This document shows, piece by piece, positions 7,274 to 14,375 of a DNA stretch of 15,928 bases. How positions within the stretch are numbered: the stretch's first letter is position 1; each line of letters starts with the position of its first letter. This DNA is from Flavobacteriaceae bacterium UBA3179 (GTDB taxonomy: Bacteria > Bacteroidota > Bacteroidia > Flavobacteriales > Flavobacteriaceae). The position numbers and the translations under genes are program-made. The stretch spans positions 95,692 to 111,619 of the forward strand of contig DEXR01000050.1 in the NCBI GenBank assembly GCA_002364245.1, written 5' to 3'. A model generated the notes under the pieces. That model was not told the DNA's origin. It made no database searches and worked only from the letters and a program-made list of their open reading frames with translations.

Positions 7274-9091
7274 CTATTCTTCCTCTTTTGTTTTTCCGTT
7301 GGCATATTTTTTCTCCAGTTCTTCCTGAAACTCTTCCATAACAGGTTTTACCGTGCTTTCAGGTAAATCGGCAATACGAATGTACATTAAACCGTCTACC
7401 GCATTGTTAAACAGCGGATCTACGTTAAAAGCCACTACTTTAGCGTTTTGTTTAATGTATTTTTTTATCAATACGGGAAGTCTTAAGTCGCCAGGTTCTA
7501 CCTCATCAATTATTTTATCAAATTTGTTAAGATCGGCTTCACTTTCATCAAAAATGAAGTCTTTATCGGCATCTTTCAACGTTACCTTATATTCCTTTTT
7601 GGGTTTAATGTATTGTGCCACATACGGATCGTAATAATTCGACTTCATAAACTCGATCATCAAACTTTTACTGAAATCTGAAAACTTATTGCTAATGCTC
7701 ACCCCACCAATTAAATATCTATGATTGGGGAATCGAAGCGTAGTATGCACAATTCCTTTCCACAGCAAAAACAATGGCATAGGCCTTAATTGGTACTCTT
7801 TAATGATAAAAGCGCGTCCCATTTCGATGCTTTTGCTCATCATGGGATATAATTCTTGATCGAACCTAAACAAATCTTGCAAATAAAAACCGTCAATACC
7901 AAATTGCTTAAAAATTTGCTCACCAAGTCCCATACGATAGGCTCCAGCTAATTTTTTCGCATCATTATCCCACAAAAACATATGGTGGTAATAGGCGTCA
8001 AATTCATCCAAATCTACAGCATTATTGGTTCCTTCCCCTACTTCCCTGAACGTAATTTCGCGCAGTCTTCCTATTTCGCGCAGTATGTTAGGTATGGTTT
8101 CGGCTTGTGCTAAAAAAACTTCATAATTTTTACTGATGAGCAACCGCTTATCATTTTGACGAAGTGATTCTATTTCGGGCTCCATAGCTTCTAATGGAAT
8201 GGGACCTGCAATTTTTTTAGGCAACTTGGGTATTTTTAGTGATTTTGGAATAGTATCCAATAATTTTTTTTTCTGAAAAGGATTGGACAGAACATACGTT
8301 TTTCGTCTAAGGAAATTGGTGAAATCTTCTAGCGTTTCATGTTCGGCTTGATCTTTTACTGAAATGGCATTTCCAATTCGCACTTTTATTACCCGTTCTT
8401 TTTGAGTCAATAATTCCGAAGGTAATTTTGCCGTACGTAAGGTATCGTTCAGTTTTGCCATACGATAAAACAGCTTACTATTTTTCGCATGAAAATAAAT
8501 AGGAACGACTGGAACTTCGGCTTTTTTAATCAATTTCATCGCCGCTGGTTCCCATGGTTTATCAACTACCAATTTACCATCTCTATATGTTGAAACCTCC
8601 CCGGCTGGGAAAATTCCCAATGGATGTTCTTCCCTAACGTGTGACAATGCATTTTTAAAACCCATTACGCTCGATTTTACATCCTTTCTCTCTTCAAAAG
8701 GATTTACGGGCATTACATACGGTTTTAACGGTTCGATTCTATGCAATAAAAAGTTAGCAATGATTTTGAAATCCGGACGGTGTTCTAATAATAGTTTCAA
8801 TAATAAGATACCATCAATCCCACCTAACGGATGGTTAGAAATGGTTATAAAAGGGCCTTTTTTAGGAATACGCCGTAAATCTTCTTCTGGTATTTCAAAA
8901 TTGATTTCAAATTCATCCAGCAATGCATTTATAAACTTTAAATCGCTTAAATGCTTGTTGCGGTCATAGATTTTATTAAGGGTAGAAATGTTCAGCACCT
9001 TCATTAAGGACCAGCCCATAAAAGTGCCCAGAAAGCCGAAGTTATCGACATTAATGGCCTTGGCCACTTCTTTAGCATTAACTAATCCCAT
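7274..9091 (-). CDS. OlsF-like bifunctional acyltransferase (PlsC-type O-acyltransferase fused to GNAT-like N-acyltransferase)
   Basis: A 605-residue fusion predicted to make an N-acyl/O-acyl aminolipid (ornithine- or glycine-type) at the inner membrane face. The N-terminal part (about 60-285) is a lysophospholipid-acyltransferase domain, with N86-H87-P-L-G-G-I-D93 as the catalytic His-Asp motif and F161-P-A-G-E-V-S167 as the glycerolipid-binding motif. The C-terminal part (about 320-550) resembles OlsB/GlsB N-acyltransferases with a GNAT-like fold. It includes REITFREVGEGT, LAGAYRMG, Q-D-L-F-R-F, E-M-G-R-A and I-G-G-V-S-I-S. OlsF of Serratia and its Flavobacterium homologue have this order: the C-terminal half attaches the amide-linked 3-hydroxy acyl chain and the N-terminal half adds the ester-linked one. 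The head-group amino acid cannot be read from sequence. The ATG at 9091 follows a leader of about 35 bases with its own promoter. Confidence 0.85.
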   Translation of the reverse strand: MGLVNAKEVAKAINVDNFGFLGTFMGWSLMKVLNISTLNKIYDRNKHLSDLKFINALLDEFEINFEIPEEDLRRIPKKGPFITISNHPLGGIDGILLLKLLLEHRPDFKIIANFLLHRIEPLKPYVMPVNPFEERKDVKSSVMGFKNALSHVREEHPLGIFPAGEVSTYRDGKLVVDKPWEPAAMKLIKKAEVPVVPIYFHAKNSKLFYRMAKLNDTLRTAKLPSELLTQKERVIKVRIGNAISVKDQAEHETLEDFTNFLRRKTYVLSNPFQKKKLLDTIPKSLKIPKLPKKIAGPIPLEAMEPEIESLRQNDKRLLISKNYEVFLAQAETIPNILREIGRLREITFREVGEGTNNAVDLDEFDAYYHHMFLWDNDAKKLAGAYRMGLGEQIFKQFGIDGFYLQDLFRFDQELYPMMSKSIEMGRAFIIKEYQLRPMPLFLLWKGIVHTTLRFPNHRYLIGGVSISNKFSDFSKSLMIEFMKSNYYDPYVAQYIKPKKEYKVTLKDADKDFIFDESEADLNKFDKIIDEVEPGDLRLPVLIKKYIKQNAKVVAFNVDPLFNNAVDGLMYIRIADLPESTVKPVMEEFQEELEKKYANGKTKEEE

Positions 9092-9112
9092 AGTGTTTTT
9101 TATTTTAAACCT

Positions 9113-9127
9113 GGTATGATTGATACC
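9113..9127. repeat. Inverted repeat in the leader of the OlsF-like gene
   Basis: GGTAT-GATTG-ATACC is a perfect 5-bp inverted repeat with a 5-base centre. It lies between the -7 box (9133-9140) and the start codon (9091), about where transcription should begin. It could be a protein-binding site or a small 5' hairpin in the mRNA. Confidence 0.4.
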
Positions 9128-9132
9128 TTACA

Positions 9133-9140
9133 CAAATATA
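9133..9140 (-). promoter_or_regulatory. -7 box TATATTTG for the OlsF-like gene
   Basis: The minus strand reads TATATTTG, an exact TAnnTTTG box, 42 bases before the ATG. The nearest TTG candidates upstream lie 12 or 26 bases away, outside the usual spacer, so the -33 element is not clear. It lies just past the aspartokinase stop at 9156 and would let the acyltransferase be transcribed independently. Confidence 0.55.
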
Positions 9141-9155
9141 GCGAAAGCAATTCAA

Positions 9156-10412
9156 CTAGTTTTCTACAATAATTTGAACGGTATCCCTACTTTCCTGTTT
9201 TAGTAAAACGTTTCGATTTTCAGTCAATGCTTTGATTTCTGAAGGAATAGAATGCCTAACAGTGTATAATGTTACGCCTTCGTTCCATTTTACCTTAAAT
9301 TTTTCACGCAGTTTTACTAATAATTCGTCCAGCTTGTCGTATTTATTATCCACACAAACCGAAAAACTAATAGCTGAATTCTGAATTAATTCCACCTTCA
9401 TTTTATACTTGTGCAACCACTTAAAAACATCGCCTATGTGGTCTTCCATCATGAAACTGAAATCCAAAGAGGAAAGTGAAATAAGCACTTGGTTATTCTT
9501 TAAAATAAAACACGATGTTTTTGGGTCTAACGTAACTCCTTTCCCTACACAAGTCCCTTCGTCTTCTGGATTGTAAAATGATTTTACATACAACGGAATC
9601 TCTTTTCGTTGTAACGGTTGCAAGGTTTTTGGGTGAATTACCGAAGCGCCGTAAAAAGCAAGTTCAATCGCTTCTCGATACGATATTTTATTAAGTAGTT
9701 GTGTTTTACTGAAATATCTTGGATCGGCATTTAAAACACCTGGAACATCTTTCCAAATAGTAACCGATTCGGCATTTAAACAGTATGCAAAAATCGCCGC
9801 GGTATAATCACTCCCTTCTCGGCCTAAGGTTGTCGTGAAGTTGTTTTCATGTTCAGCCCCTAAAAAACCTTGTGTAATGGTAATTCCAGTTGGGCTTACT
9901 TTATCGATAATTCGTTTTTGGGTTACCTCCCAGTCTACTTTTGCATCGCGGTAATTGTCATCCGTTTTAATGCATCCACGCACATCTAACCACGTGTTTT
10001 TAATGTTTTCTTCAGAAAGGAATGTAGAAACTATTGTCGTAGAAATCAACTCACCATAGCTTACTATTTGATCATAAACAAAGGCGTGATTTTTTGATTT
10101 TGAAGAAACCAAAAATCCTTTTAATTGGTCCAAAAGTCCTGAGACAGCCTTATAAATAGCATGTTCCTGATTAGGAAACAACTCTTTTAATATATCGTAG
10201 TGATAGGTTTCAATAGTTAAAAGATGGTCTTTTAACGTATCGCTTTTTGCTAAATGTGCTGTAACAACCTCCTCCAACGCATTGGTCATTTTGCCCATCG
10301 CCGAGACTACAACTACTAAATCTTTTTCTCCGGTTTTTTTAAGTACGGTTGTTACATTTTTAACCCCTTGAGCATCTTTAACCGATGCCCCTCCAAACTT
10401 AAATACTTTCAT
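9156..10412 (-). CDS. lysC: Aspartate kinase (monofunctional)
   Basis: Aspartokinase phosphorylates L-aspartate with ATP to L-4-aspartyl phosphate, the first step toward lysine/diaminopimelate, threonine, methionine and isoleucine. The 418 residues hold the amino-acid-kinase domain at about 1-285, with the N-terminal K5-F-G-G-A-S10, the ATP/aspartate-site segment T195-L-G-R-E-G-S-D-Y-T-A-A206, and the motif V-P-G-V-L-N-A-D-P-R232. The C-terminal part (about 302-418) is ACT-like and usually confers feedback control. Its first unit (ISLSSLDFSFMMEDHIGDVF) is recognisable and the second is short and divergent, so the effector is uncertain. No homoserine dehydrogenase domain is fused. The ATG abuts the stop of the acetyltransferase with no base between (TAG-ATG), so translation is probably coupled. 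Confidence 0.95.
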   Translation of the reverse strand: MKVFKFGGASVKDAQGVKNVTTVLKKTGEKDLVVVVSAMGKMTNALEEVVTAHLAKSDTLKDHLLTIETYHYDILKELFPNQEHAIYKAVSGLLDQLKGFLVSSKSKNHAFVYDQIVSYGELISTTIVSTFLSEENIKNTWLDVRGCIKTDDNYRDAKVDWEVTQKRIIDKVSPTGITITQGFLGAEHENNFTTTLGREGSDYTAAIFAYCLNAESVTIWKDVPGVLNADPRYFSKTQLLNKISYREAIELAFYGASVIHPKTLQPLQRKEIPLYVKSFYNPEDEGTCVGKGVTLDPKTSCFILKNNQVLISLSSLDFSFMMEDHIGDVFKWLHKYKMKVELIQNSAISFSVCVDNKYDKLDELLVKLREKFKVKWNEGVTLYTVRHSIPSEIKALTENRNVLLKQESRDTVQIIVEN

Positions 10413-10895
10413 CTATAAATTTTCAACAAAATTTTTAATTCCTTCTTCGTCCATTTGCACTGTGTACCACTGTTTTTGAAGCGAAGCTCCTGTATCTTCA
10501 TAAAACTTTATGGCATTTTTATTCCAATCGAGTACAATCCATTCTATTCGTTTTACGCCATGAGAAGCTCCAAATTTTATCACTTCGGAATAAATAGCAA
10601 TTCCCAAACCTTCACCGCGGTATTCTTTTTTCACCATTAAATCTTCTAAGTGAAGCGTTTTACCTTTCCATGTAGAAAACCGAAAATAAACCAATGCCAT
10701 TCCCACTACCTCGCCATCTTCTTTTTCAGCAATAAAACAATCAAACAATGGATCATCCCCAAAACCTTCTTTTACTAAGTTTTCTGTAGTTATTTCTACT
10801 TCATGCTCCATTTTTTCATAATCTGCCAACTCCTTTATCAAGTGCAATACGGCAGGCATGTCTTCTTTAGTACTTTTGCGAATGTTGAAATCCAT
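10413..10895 (-). CDS. GNAT N-acetyltransferase, SSAT/thialysine-acetyltransferase-like
   Basis: A 160-residue single GNAT domain, predicted to transfer an acetyl group from acetyl-CoA to an amine in the cytosol. The acetyl-CoA pyrophosphate loop is E91-Y-R-G-E-G-L-G98 after the strand LHLEDLMVKK. Its C-terminal half (E-W-I-V-L-D-W-N-K-N-A-I-K-F-Y-E-D-T-G-A, about 118-137) closely follows the spermidine/spermine N1-acetyltransferase-like group, which also includes thialysine N-epsilon-acetyltransferases. Plausible substrates are therefore polyamines or lysine-like diamines, but the exact one is not decided. It is first in a transcript with aspartokinase, which starts on the next base. A -7 box lies about 34 bases upstream of the ATG. 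Confidence 0.88.
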   Translation of the reverse strand: MDFNIRKSTKEDMPAVLHLIKELADYEKMEHEVEITTENLVKEGFGDDPLFDCFIAEKEDGEVVGMALVYFRFSTWKGKTLHLEDLMVKKEYRGEGLGIAIYSEVIKFGASHGVKRIEWIVLDWNKNAIKFYEDTGASLQKQWYTVQMDEEGIKNFVENL

Positions 10896-10928
10896 CTTAT
10901 TTTCGGTTTAATTAAAATACGCTTTGGA

Positions 10929-10936
10929 CAAAAATA
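10929..10936 (-). promoter_or_regulatory. -7 box TATTTTTG for the acetyltransferase-aspartokinase transcript
   Basis: The minus strand reads TATTTTTG, an exact TAnnTTTG match, 33 bases before the acetyltransferase ATG. No TTG is found at the usual distance upstream. It partly overlaps a 14-bp palindrome and lies beside the fbp-facing box on the other strand. Confidence 0.5.
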
Positions 10937-10945
10937 TCGATATTT
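10932..10945. repeat. 14-bp perfect palindrome AAATATCGATATTT in the divergent promoter region
   Basis: AAATATCGATATTT is its own reverse complement. It sits in the 79-base gap between the divergent acetyltransferase and fbp genes, and its arms form parts of the opposing -7-like boxes. It is a candidate operator or a symmetric promoter core. Confidence 0.6.
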
Positions 10946-10946
10946 G
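10939..10946 (+). promoter_or_regulatory. -7-like box GATATTTG for fbp
   Basis: GATATTTG matches TAnnTTTG except at the first base and lies 28 bases before the fbp ATG at 10975. A TTG at 10924-10926 is only 12 bases upstream, too close for a standard spacer. It is the best plus-strand candidate in the gap. Confidence 0.35.
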
Positions 10947-10974
10947 CGACTAAAATCCATCTATTAAGATAAAA

Positions 10975-11985
10975 ATGGCAAACAAAAACAAAACGTTAGG
11001 CGAATTTATTATTGAAAATCAAGAGGAGTTTAAGTATTCTTCGGGCGAATTGTCGCGACTTATCAATTCCATTCGCTTGGCGGCTAAAGTGGTTAACCAT
11101 GAAGTAAACAAAGCTGGTTTAGTTGATATTTTAGGTACAGCAGGAGACCAAAATATACAAGGTGAAGACCAACAAAAATTGGATGTATATGCCAATGAAG
11201 CTTTTATCAATACATTGACCAACCGAGAAATTGTTTGTGGTATTGCCAGTGAAGAAGAAGATGATTTTATAACCATTAAAGGTCGAAATGAGAAAAACGA
11301 CAATAAATATGTTGTTTTAATTGATCCTTTGGACGGCTCTTCAAATATTGATGTAAATGTTTCGGTAGGGACTATTTTTTCTATTTACAGACGCGTAACA
11401 CCTTCTGGATCTCCGGTTACTATAAACGATTTTTTACAACCCGGAAATAGACAGGTAGCTGCTGGTTATATTGTATATGGAACCTCAACCATGATTGTTT
11501 ATACAACCGGTCACGGTGTAAACGGCTTTACATTGAATCCAGCCATTGGAACGTATTATTTATCGCACCCTAATATGAAATTTCCGAAAGATGGGAACAT
11601 CTATTCTGTAAACGAAGGAAATTATGTGCATTTTCCACAAGGTGTGAAAGATTACATAAAATACTGTCAAAAAGAAGAGGGCGATCGCCCTTACACAGCT
11701 CGATATATAGGTTCTATGGTTTCAGACTTTCATAGAAACTTAATTAAAGGCGGAATTTACATCTACCCAAGCACCTCTAAAAATCCAGATGGAAAGCTTC
11801 GGTTATTATACGAATGCAATCCGATGGCCTATTTAACCGAACAAGCTGGCGGAAAAGCCAGTGATGGCTATACACGTATTTTAGATATTCAACCTACCAA
11901 ACTACACCAACGCGTTCCTTTTTTCTGCGGAAGTGTAAATATGATGGAAAAGGCGGAAGAGTTTATGAGGGAGGCAGACAAATAA
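10975..11985 (+). CDS. fbp: Class I fructose-1,6-bisphosphatase
   Basis: FBPase hydrolyses fructose 1,6-bisphosphate to fructose 6-phosphate and phosphate, the committed gluconeogenic step, with Mg2+ in the cytosol. The 336 residues match class I enzymes. The metal-site residues are E94-E-E-D in ASEEEDD, then D117-P-L-D120-G-S-S123, and E280 in LLYECNPMA. Substrate-binding segments include N-E-G-N-Y (214-218), Y239 to R243 (YTARYIGS), and the stretch GGIYIYP. The ATG at 10975 directly precedes the usual N-terminal helix ([10 protein letters not shown]). It is transcribed divergently from the acetyltransferase and converges on the T9SS protein gene with a 34-base gap. For a heterotroph living on peptides or lipids this gene is needed for sugar synthesis. 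Confidence 0.97.
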   Translation: MANKNKTLGEFIIENQEEFKYSSGELSRLINSIRLAAKVVNHEVNKAGLVDILGTAGDQNIQGEDQQKLDVYANEAFINTLTNREIVCGIASEEEDDFITIKGRNEKNDNKYVVLIDPLDGSSNIDVNVSVGTIFSIYRRVTPSGSPVTINDFLQPGNRQVAAGYIVYGTSTMIVYTTGHGVNGFTLNPAIGTYYLSHPNMKFPKDGNIYSVNEGNYVHFPQGVKDYIKYCQKEEGDRPYTARYIGSMVSDFHRNLIKGGIYIYPSTSKNPDGKLRLLYECNPMAYLTEQAGGKASDGYTRILDIQPTKLHQRVPFFCGSVNMMEKAEEFMREADK

Positions 11986-12019
11986 ATTGTCTTCCATTTA
12001 AAATTAAAAAATCTAAAAA

Positions 12020-13690
12020 TTATTCTACAATAACCTTTTTGGTTGCTTTACCTATAGCTGAAGTAACTTCCATGACATAAACGCCGGAAGTTAAACTTTC
12101 AGTTGGGTAGAAAATTTCAGGATTTGAACCAGAAACCCTAAAATCCTGGGTATTAATCAATTTTCCAGATATGGAGAATATATTTACTTTCACCTCACCT
12201 ACTATTGTAGCATTTGTAAAGTGAATTTTAAAATAGTCATTTGCAGGATTTGGAGATACGGTTATATTTTGATTGGTCTCTACTGCTTCTAACTTTCCTA
12301 AGTCACTACCATTTATTTTATAAAGTTGTGAAGTAAAAGGATCTTCAGTATAGCCAACAAAAAAAATCTCTTGATTTAAAGTAAATGCATAACTTACCGA
12401 AGTAATATTTTCTGGAGTATCGACTTCTTTAAAACCATTTTTATCAACAGCGTATAGTTTCCCAACATTAGGGTCTGAATCTGACACATAAAAATAGAAA
12501 AATGTATTTTCAAATTGTGTAAAAAAACTATCTAACTTCATATTAACCGGAGGGTTTGGCACCAAAGTAGCTGTTGTTTCACCAAGTGATAATTTTGTCA
12601 AGATTTGGTTATTTTCATTGTCCACATAACTTAAAAATAGTTTTTCATCTGTTAAACCTGGAACATAAGAAGCACTCAAACCTTGTGGACTTTCAATAAC
12701 AGTAAAAGAGGTGCCATCATATTGATGAAAATAGGCTCTATCATCATAAAAAACCCTAAAATAGTCTTTACCATTATAATTCCCTTCATAATCAAAGATT
12801 GATTTATCTGGATTTGTATATAGAGGATTTAGGTTATCACCGTCAAAACCATATAAATCCTTTTTTTCAGTATTTATATTTTTATATCGTAAAAACAACT
12901 GCTCTTCATTGGAACCTAAAGGTTCGATTAGAGAGGTGTTTTCAGGATTTGGAAAGGCTGTCAGGTTTGTTCCGTCATAAGCATAAAGCGAGCCAATTTC
13001 ATAAGTGGCAGCATCTCTGCACCAAAAAGCAATGACACCATTAATTTCGCCAAAAACATGTATTATTTCCTTTCCTTGCGGGTTTGGTATCTCAGTATAG
13101 TTTTCTCCATCAAAAATCCAAGCTGTTTTTTCATCAGTGGAATAATCCTTAAGAATAAGGTATATCGACTGGTCATCTTCGGAAAAATAAAAGTTGGTTA
13201 CACGCAATTCATTAGGCACTTCATATCCTTCCAACTCATTTCCATCAAAACTAAAAATACTAAATTCAAAACCTTGTCCCAATACATATAGTTTATCGTT
13301 ATATTCCCCAAGAAACAGCGGATTGTCATAATCCTCTGGAATCTCGAATAAAGTTACTTGAGAACCATCAACCTCAATCAAGTGTGCTGGATTGTTAAAA
13401 TGTGTCAAATAATGTTTACTTTGATATTCTTCTAAATACCATATTGAACCTATACCTTCTTCAAGCATAAGGGATTGAAAATTGGTCCCATCAAAAGCAT
13501 ATAGCCTCGAGTTTATTTCACCATAATGAGTAGTAAAAACTAAATCTTCATTATTAGTTTCGAAGGCTCGAAAATAGGGAGAGTCGGGCTGGTTCTCCAC
13601 AATTTCCAATGTTTGCGCAAACGAGGAAGAGAAAATTGTAATAAATAGCAAAAAAAAGCTTATTTTTTTTATAAGTGGGATGGTTTTCAT
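12020..13690 (-). CDS. Secreted repeat protein with T9SS type A C-terminal sorting domain
   Basis: A 556-residue exported protein. Residues 1-25 are a Sec signal peptide (K-rich start, hydrophobic core ISFFLLFITIFSSS, cleavage expected at SFA-QT). Residues about 55-470 contain ten related units, each centred on a turn such as F-D-G-T-N or Y-D-G-T-S at 67, 108, 149, 194, 239, 283, 325, about 370, about 418 and 460. Spacing is 41-48 residues. Aromatic strands precede each turn and 'x-P-N-P/x-S-P-Q' loops often follow, suggesting a beta-propeller-like fold. Residues about 474-556 are a T9SS sorting domain (SPNPANDYFKIHF..., FSISGKLI, SGVYVMEV, KKVIVE), which routes proteins across the outer membrane for surface attachment or release. 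The binding target is unknown. It has its own -7 box. Confidence 0.88.
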   Translation of the reverse strand: MKTIPLIKKISFFLLFITIFSSSFAQTLEIVENQPDSPYFRAFETNNEDLVFTTHYGEINSRLYAFDGTNFQSLMLEEGIGSIWYLEEYQSKHYLTHFNNPAHLIEVDGSQVTLFEIPEDYDNPLFLGEYNDKLYVLGQGFEFSIFSFDGNELEGYEVPNELRVTNFYFSEDDQSIYLILKDYSTDEKTAWIFDGENYTEIPNPQGKEIIHVFGEINGVIAFWCRDAATYEIGSLYAYDGTNLTAFPNPENTSLIEPLGSNEEQLFLRYKNINTEKKDLYGFDGDNLNPLYTNPDKSIFDYEGNYNGKDYFRVFYDDRAYFHQYDGTSFTVIESPQGLSASYVPGLTDEKLFLSYVDNENNQILTKLSLGETTATLVPNPPVNMKLDSFFTQFENTFFYFYVSDSDPNVGKLYAVDKNGFKEVDTPENITSVSYAFTLNQEIFFVGYTEDPFTSQLYKINGSDLGKLEAVETNQNITVSPNPANDYFKIHFTNATIVGEVKVNIFSISGKLINTQDFRVSGSNPEIFYPTESLTSGVYVMEVTSAIGKATKKVIVE

Positions 13691-13727
13691 AAAAGAATAT
13701 CTATAATATTGGTCAAGTTGTATTTTT

Positions 13728-13735
13728 CAAACATA
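13728..13735 (-). promoter_or_regulatory. -7 box TATGTTTG for the T9SS protein gene
   Basis: The minus strand reads TATGTTTG, an exact TAnnTTTG match, 38 bases before the ATG at 13690. It begins just after the T-run of the upstream terminator, so it restarts transcription after the TerB-like gene. A TTTG lies 12 bases upstream, shorter than the usual spacer. Confidence 0.5.
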
Positions 13736-13736
13736 C

Positions 13737-13775
13737 AAAAAAACACCCAAAGCCATTTTATAAGCCTCGAGTGTT
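13737..13775 (-). terminator. Strong rho-independent terminator of the TerB-like gene
   Basis: Read on the minus strand, AACACTCGAGGC (from 13775 to 13764) pairs with GCTTTGGGTGTT (13753 to 13742) over 12 continuous pairs, three of them G-U. The loop is 10 bases, and seven T follow (13743-13737). The G-U pairs become mismatches on the plus strand, which fixes the direction as minus. Confidence 0.85.
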
Positions 13776-13800
13776 CTAATAATATTTCTATAAATTTTTG

Positions 13801-14229
13801 TTATTTATCTCTGTTCAACAAATAACGATAATCTTCAAGGTTTAACCCTCCATCATAAATTTCAATGGAACGTTTAATTAGTTTTGCAGCTAATTCTTCG
13901 GTATACCCTAACCCAATTGCGTAACGTTCAATCAAAAAGCGTTCTTGATCGTCAATTTTGTGATCGGCAAAGATCATTTCAAAAAGGTCGTGCATACGCT
14001 CCAAACGCCTATCTGAATTGTTTGGCGGGTTTATTGGAAATTTTGAAGGGTTTTTAACCACTTGTTGGTATTCATCTTCATCAATATCCAATTTTTGTGC
14101 AAAACGCTTCAATAATTTTTCTTCTTCTTCATTTAATTCACCATCAATGGCTGCCATGTTTGCAATCGATGCAAAATGACTCAAGTTTCTGGAATGGTGT
14201 CCGGTTTCAAAAAGATCTGTAAATGACAT
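13801..14229 (-). CDS. TerB-like tellurite-resistance-fold protein
   Basis: A 142-residue all-helical cytosolic protein resembling the TerB/DjlA-N superfamily, which consists of two pseudo-symmetric helical halves with acidic metal-binding loops. Half one contains SIANMAAIDGELNEEEEKLL (about 22-41), and half two contains FEMIFADHKIDDQERFLIERYA (about 83-104). Both show the pattern hydrophobic-A-x-D-x-x-I/L-x-x-x-E. Most such proteins are not involved in tellurite resistance, and their role here is unknown. The ATG at 14229 follows a -7 box by about 18 bases, implying a very short leader. A strong terminator lies just downstream. Confidence 0.8.
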   Translation of the reverse strand: MSFTDLFETGHHSRNLSHFASIANMAAIDGELNEEEEKLLKRFAQKLDIDEDEYQQVVKNPSKFPINPPNNSDRRLERMHDLFEMIFADHKIDDQERFLIERYAIGLGYTEELAAKLIKRSIEIYDGGLNLEDYRYLLNRDK

Positions 14230-14246
14230 AGTGTTGTATTAAACTA

Positions 14247-14281
14247 CAAATATAAAATATTTACAAATCAAGTTTAGCAAA
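14247..14281 (-). promoter_or_regulatory. Promoter of the TerB-like gene, TTTG-N23-TATATTTG
   Basis: The minus strand reads TATATTTG at 14254-14247, an exact TAnnTTTG box, with TTTG at 14281-14278 after 23 bases, the top of the usual spacer range. The upstream element overlaps the inverted repeat AGTTT-AGC-AAACT (14271-14283). Predicted initiation lies only about a dozen bases before the ATG. Confidence 0.6.
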
Positions 14282-14351
14282 CTAGACTTTTTTATTTTTC
14301 ACTGAAAATATCCTTCGCTAAATTTTTCTTAATTCAAAAAGGATTCATCTT

Positions 14352-14363
14352 TTAAACGTTTAA
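14352..14363. repeat. 12-bp perfect palindrome TTAAACGTTTAA upstream of the TspO-like gene
   Basis: TTAAACGTTTAA is self-complementary and centred about 18 bases before the ATG at 14376. It overlaps TAACTTTA (14361-14368), a near match to the -7 box. It is a possible operator, though AT-rich palindromes also arise by chance. Confidence 0.4.
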
Positions 14364-14375
14364 CTTTAAGAGCCT

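Noticed and set aside
13058..13291. Plus-strand open frame of 77 codons within the T9SS gene region.
   Set aside because: It is entirely antisense to a well-supported coding region with signal peptide, repeats and sorting domain, and has no recognisable domain.
14310..14344. Inverted repeat ATCCTT/AAGGAT upstream of the TspO-like gene.
   Set aside because: The six-base arms are 23 bases apart with an AT-rich loop, which is easily expected by chance.
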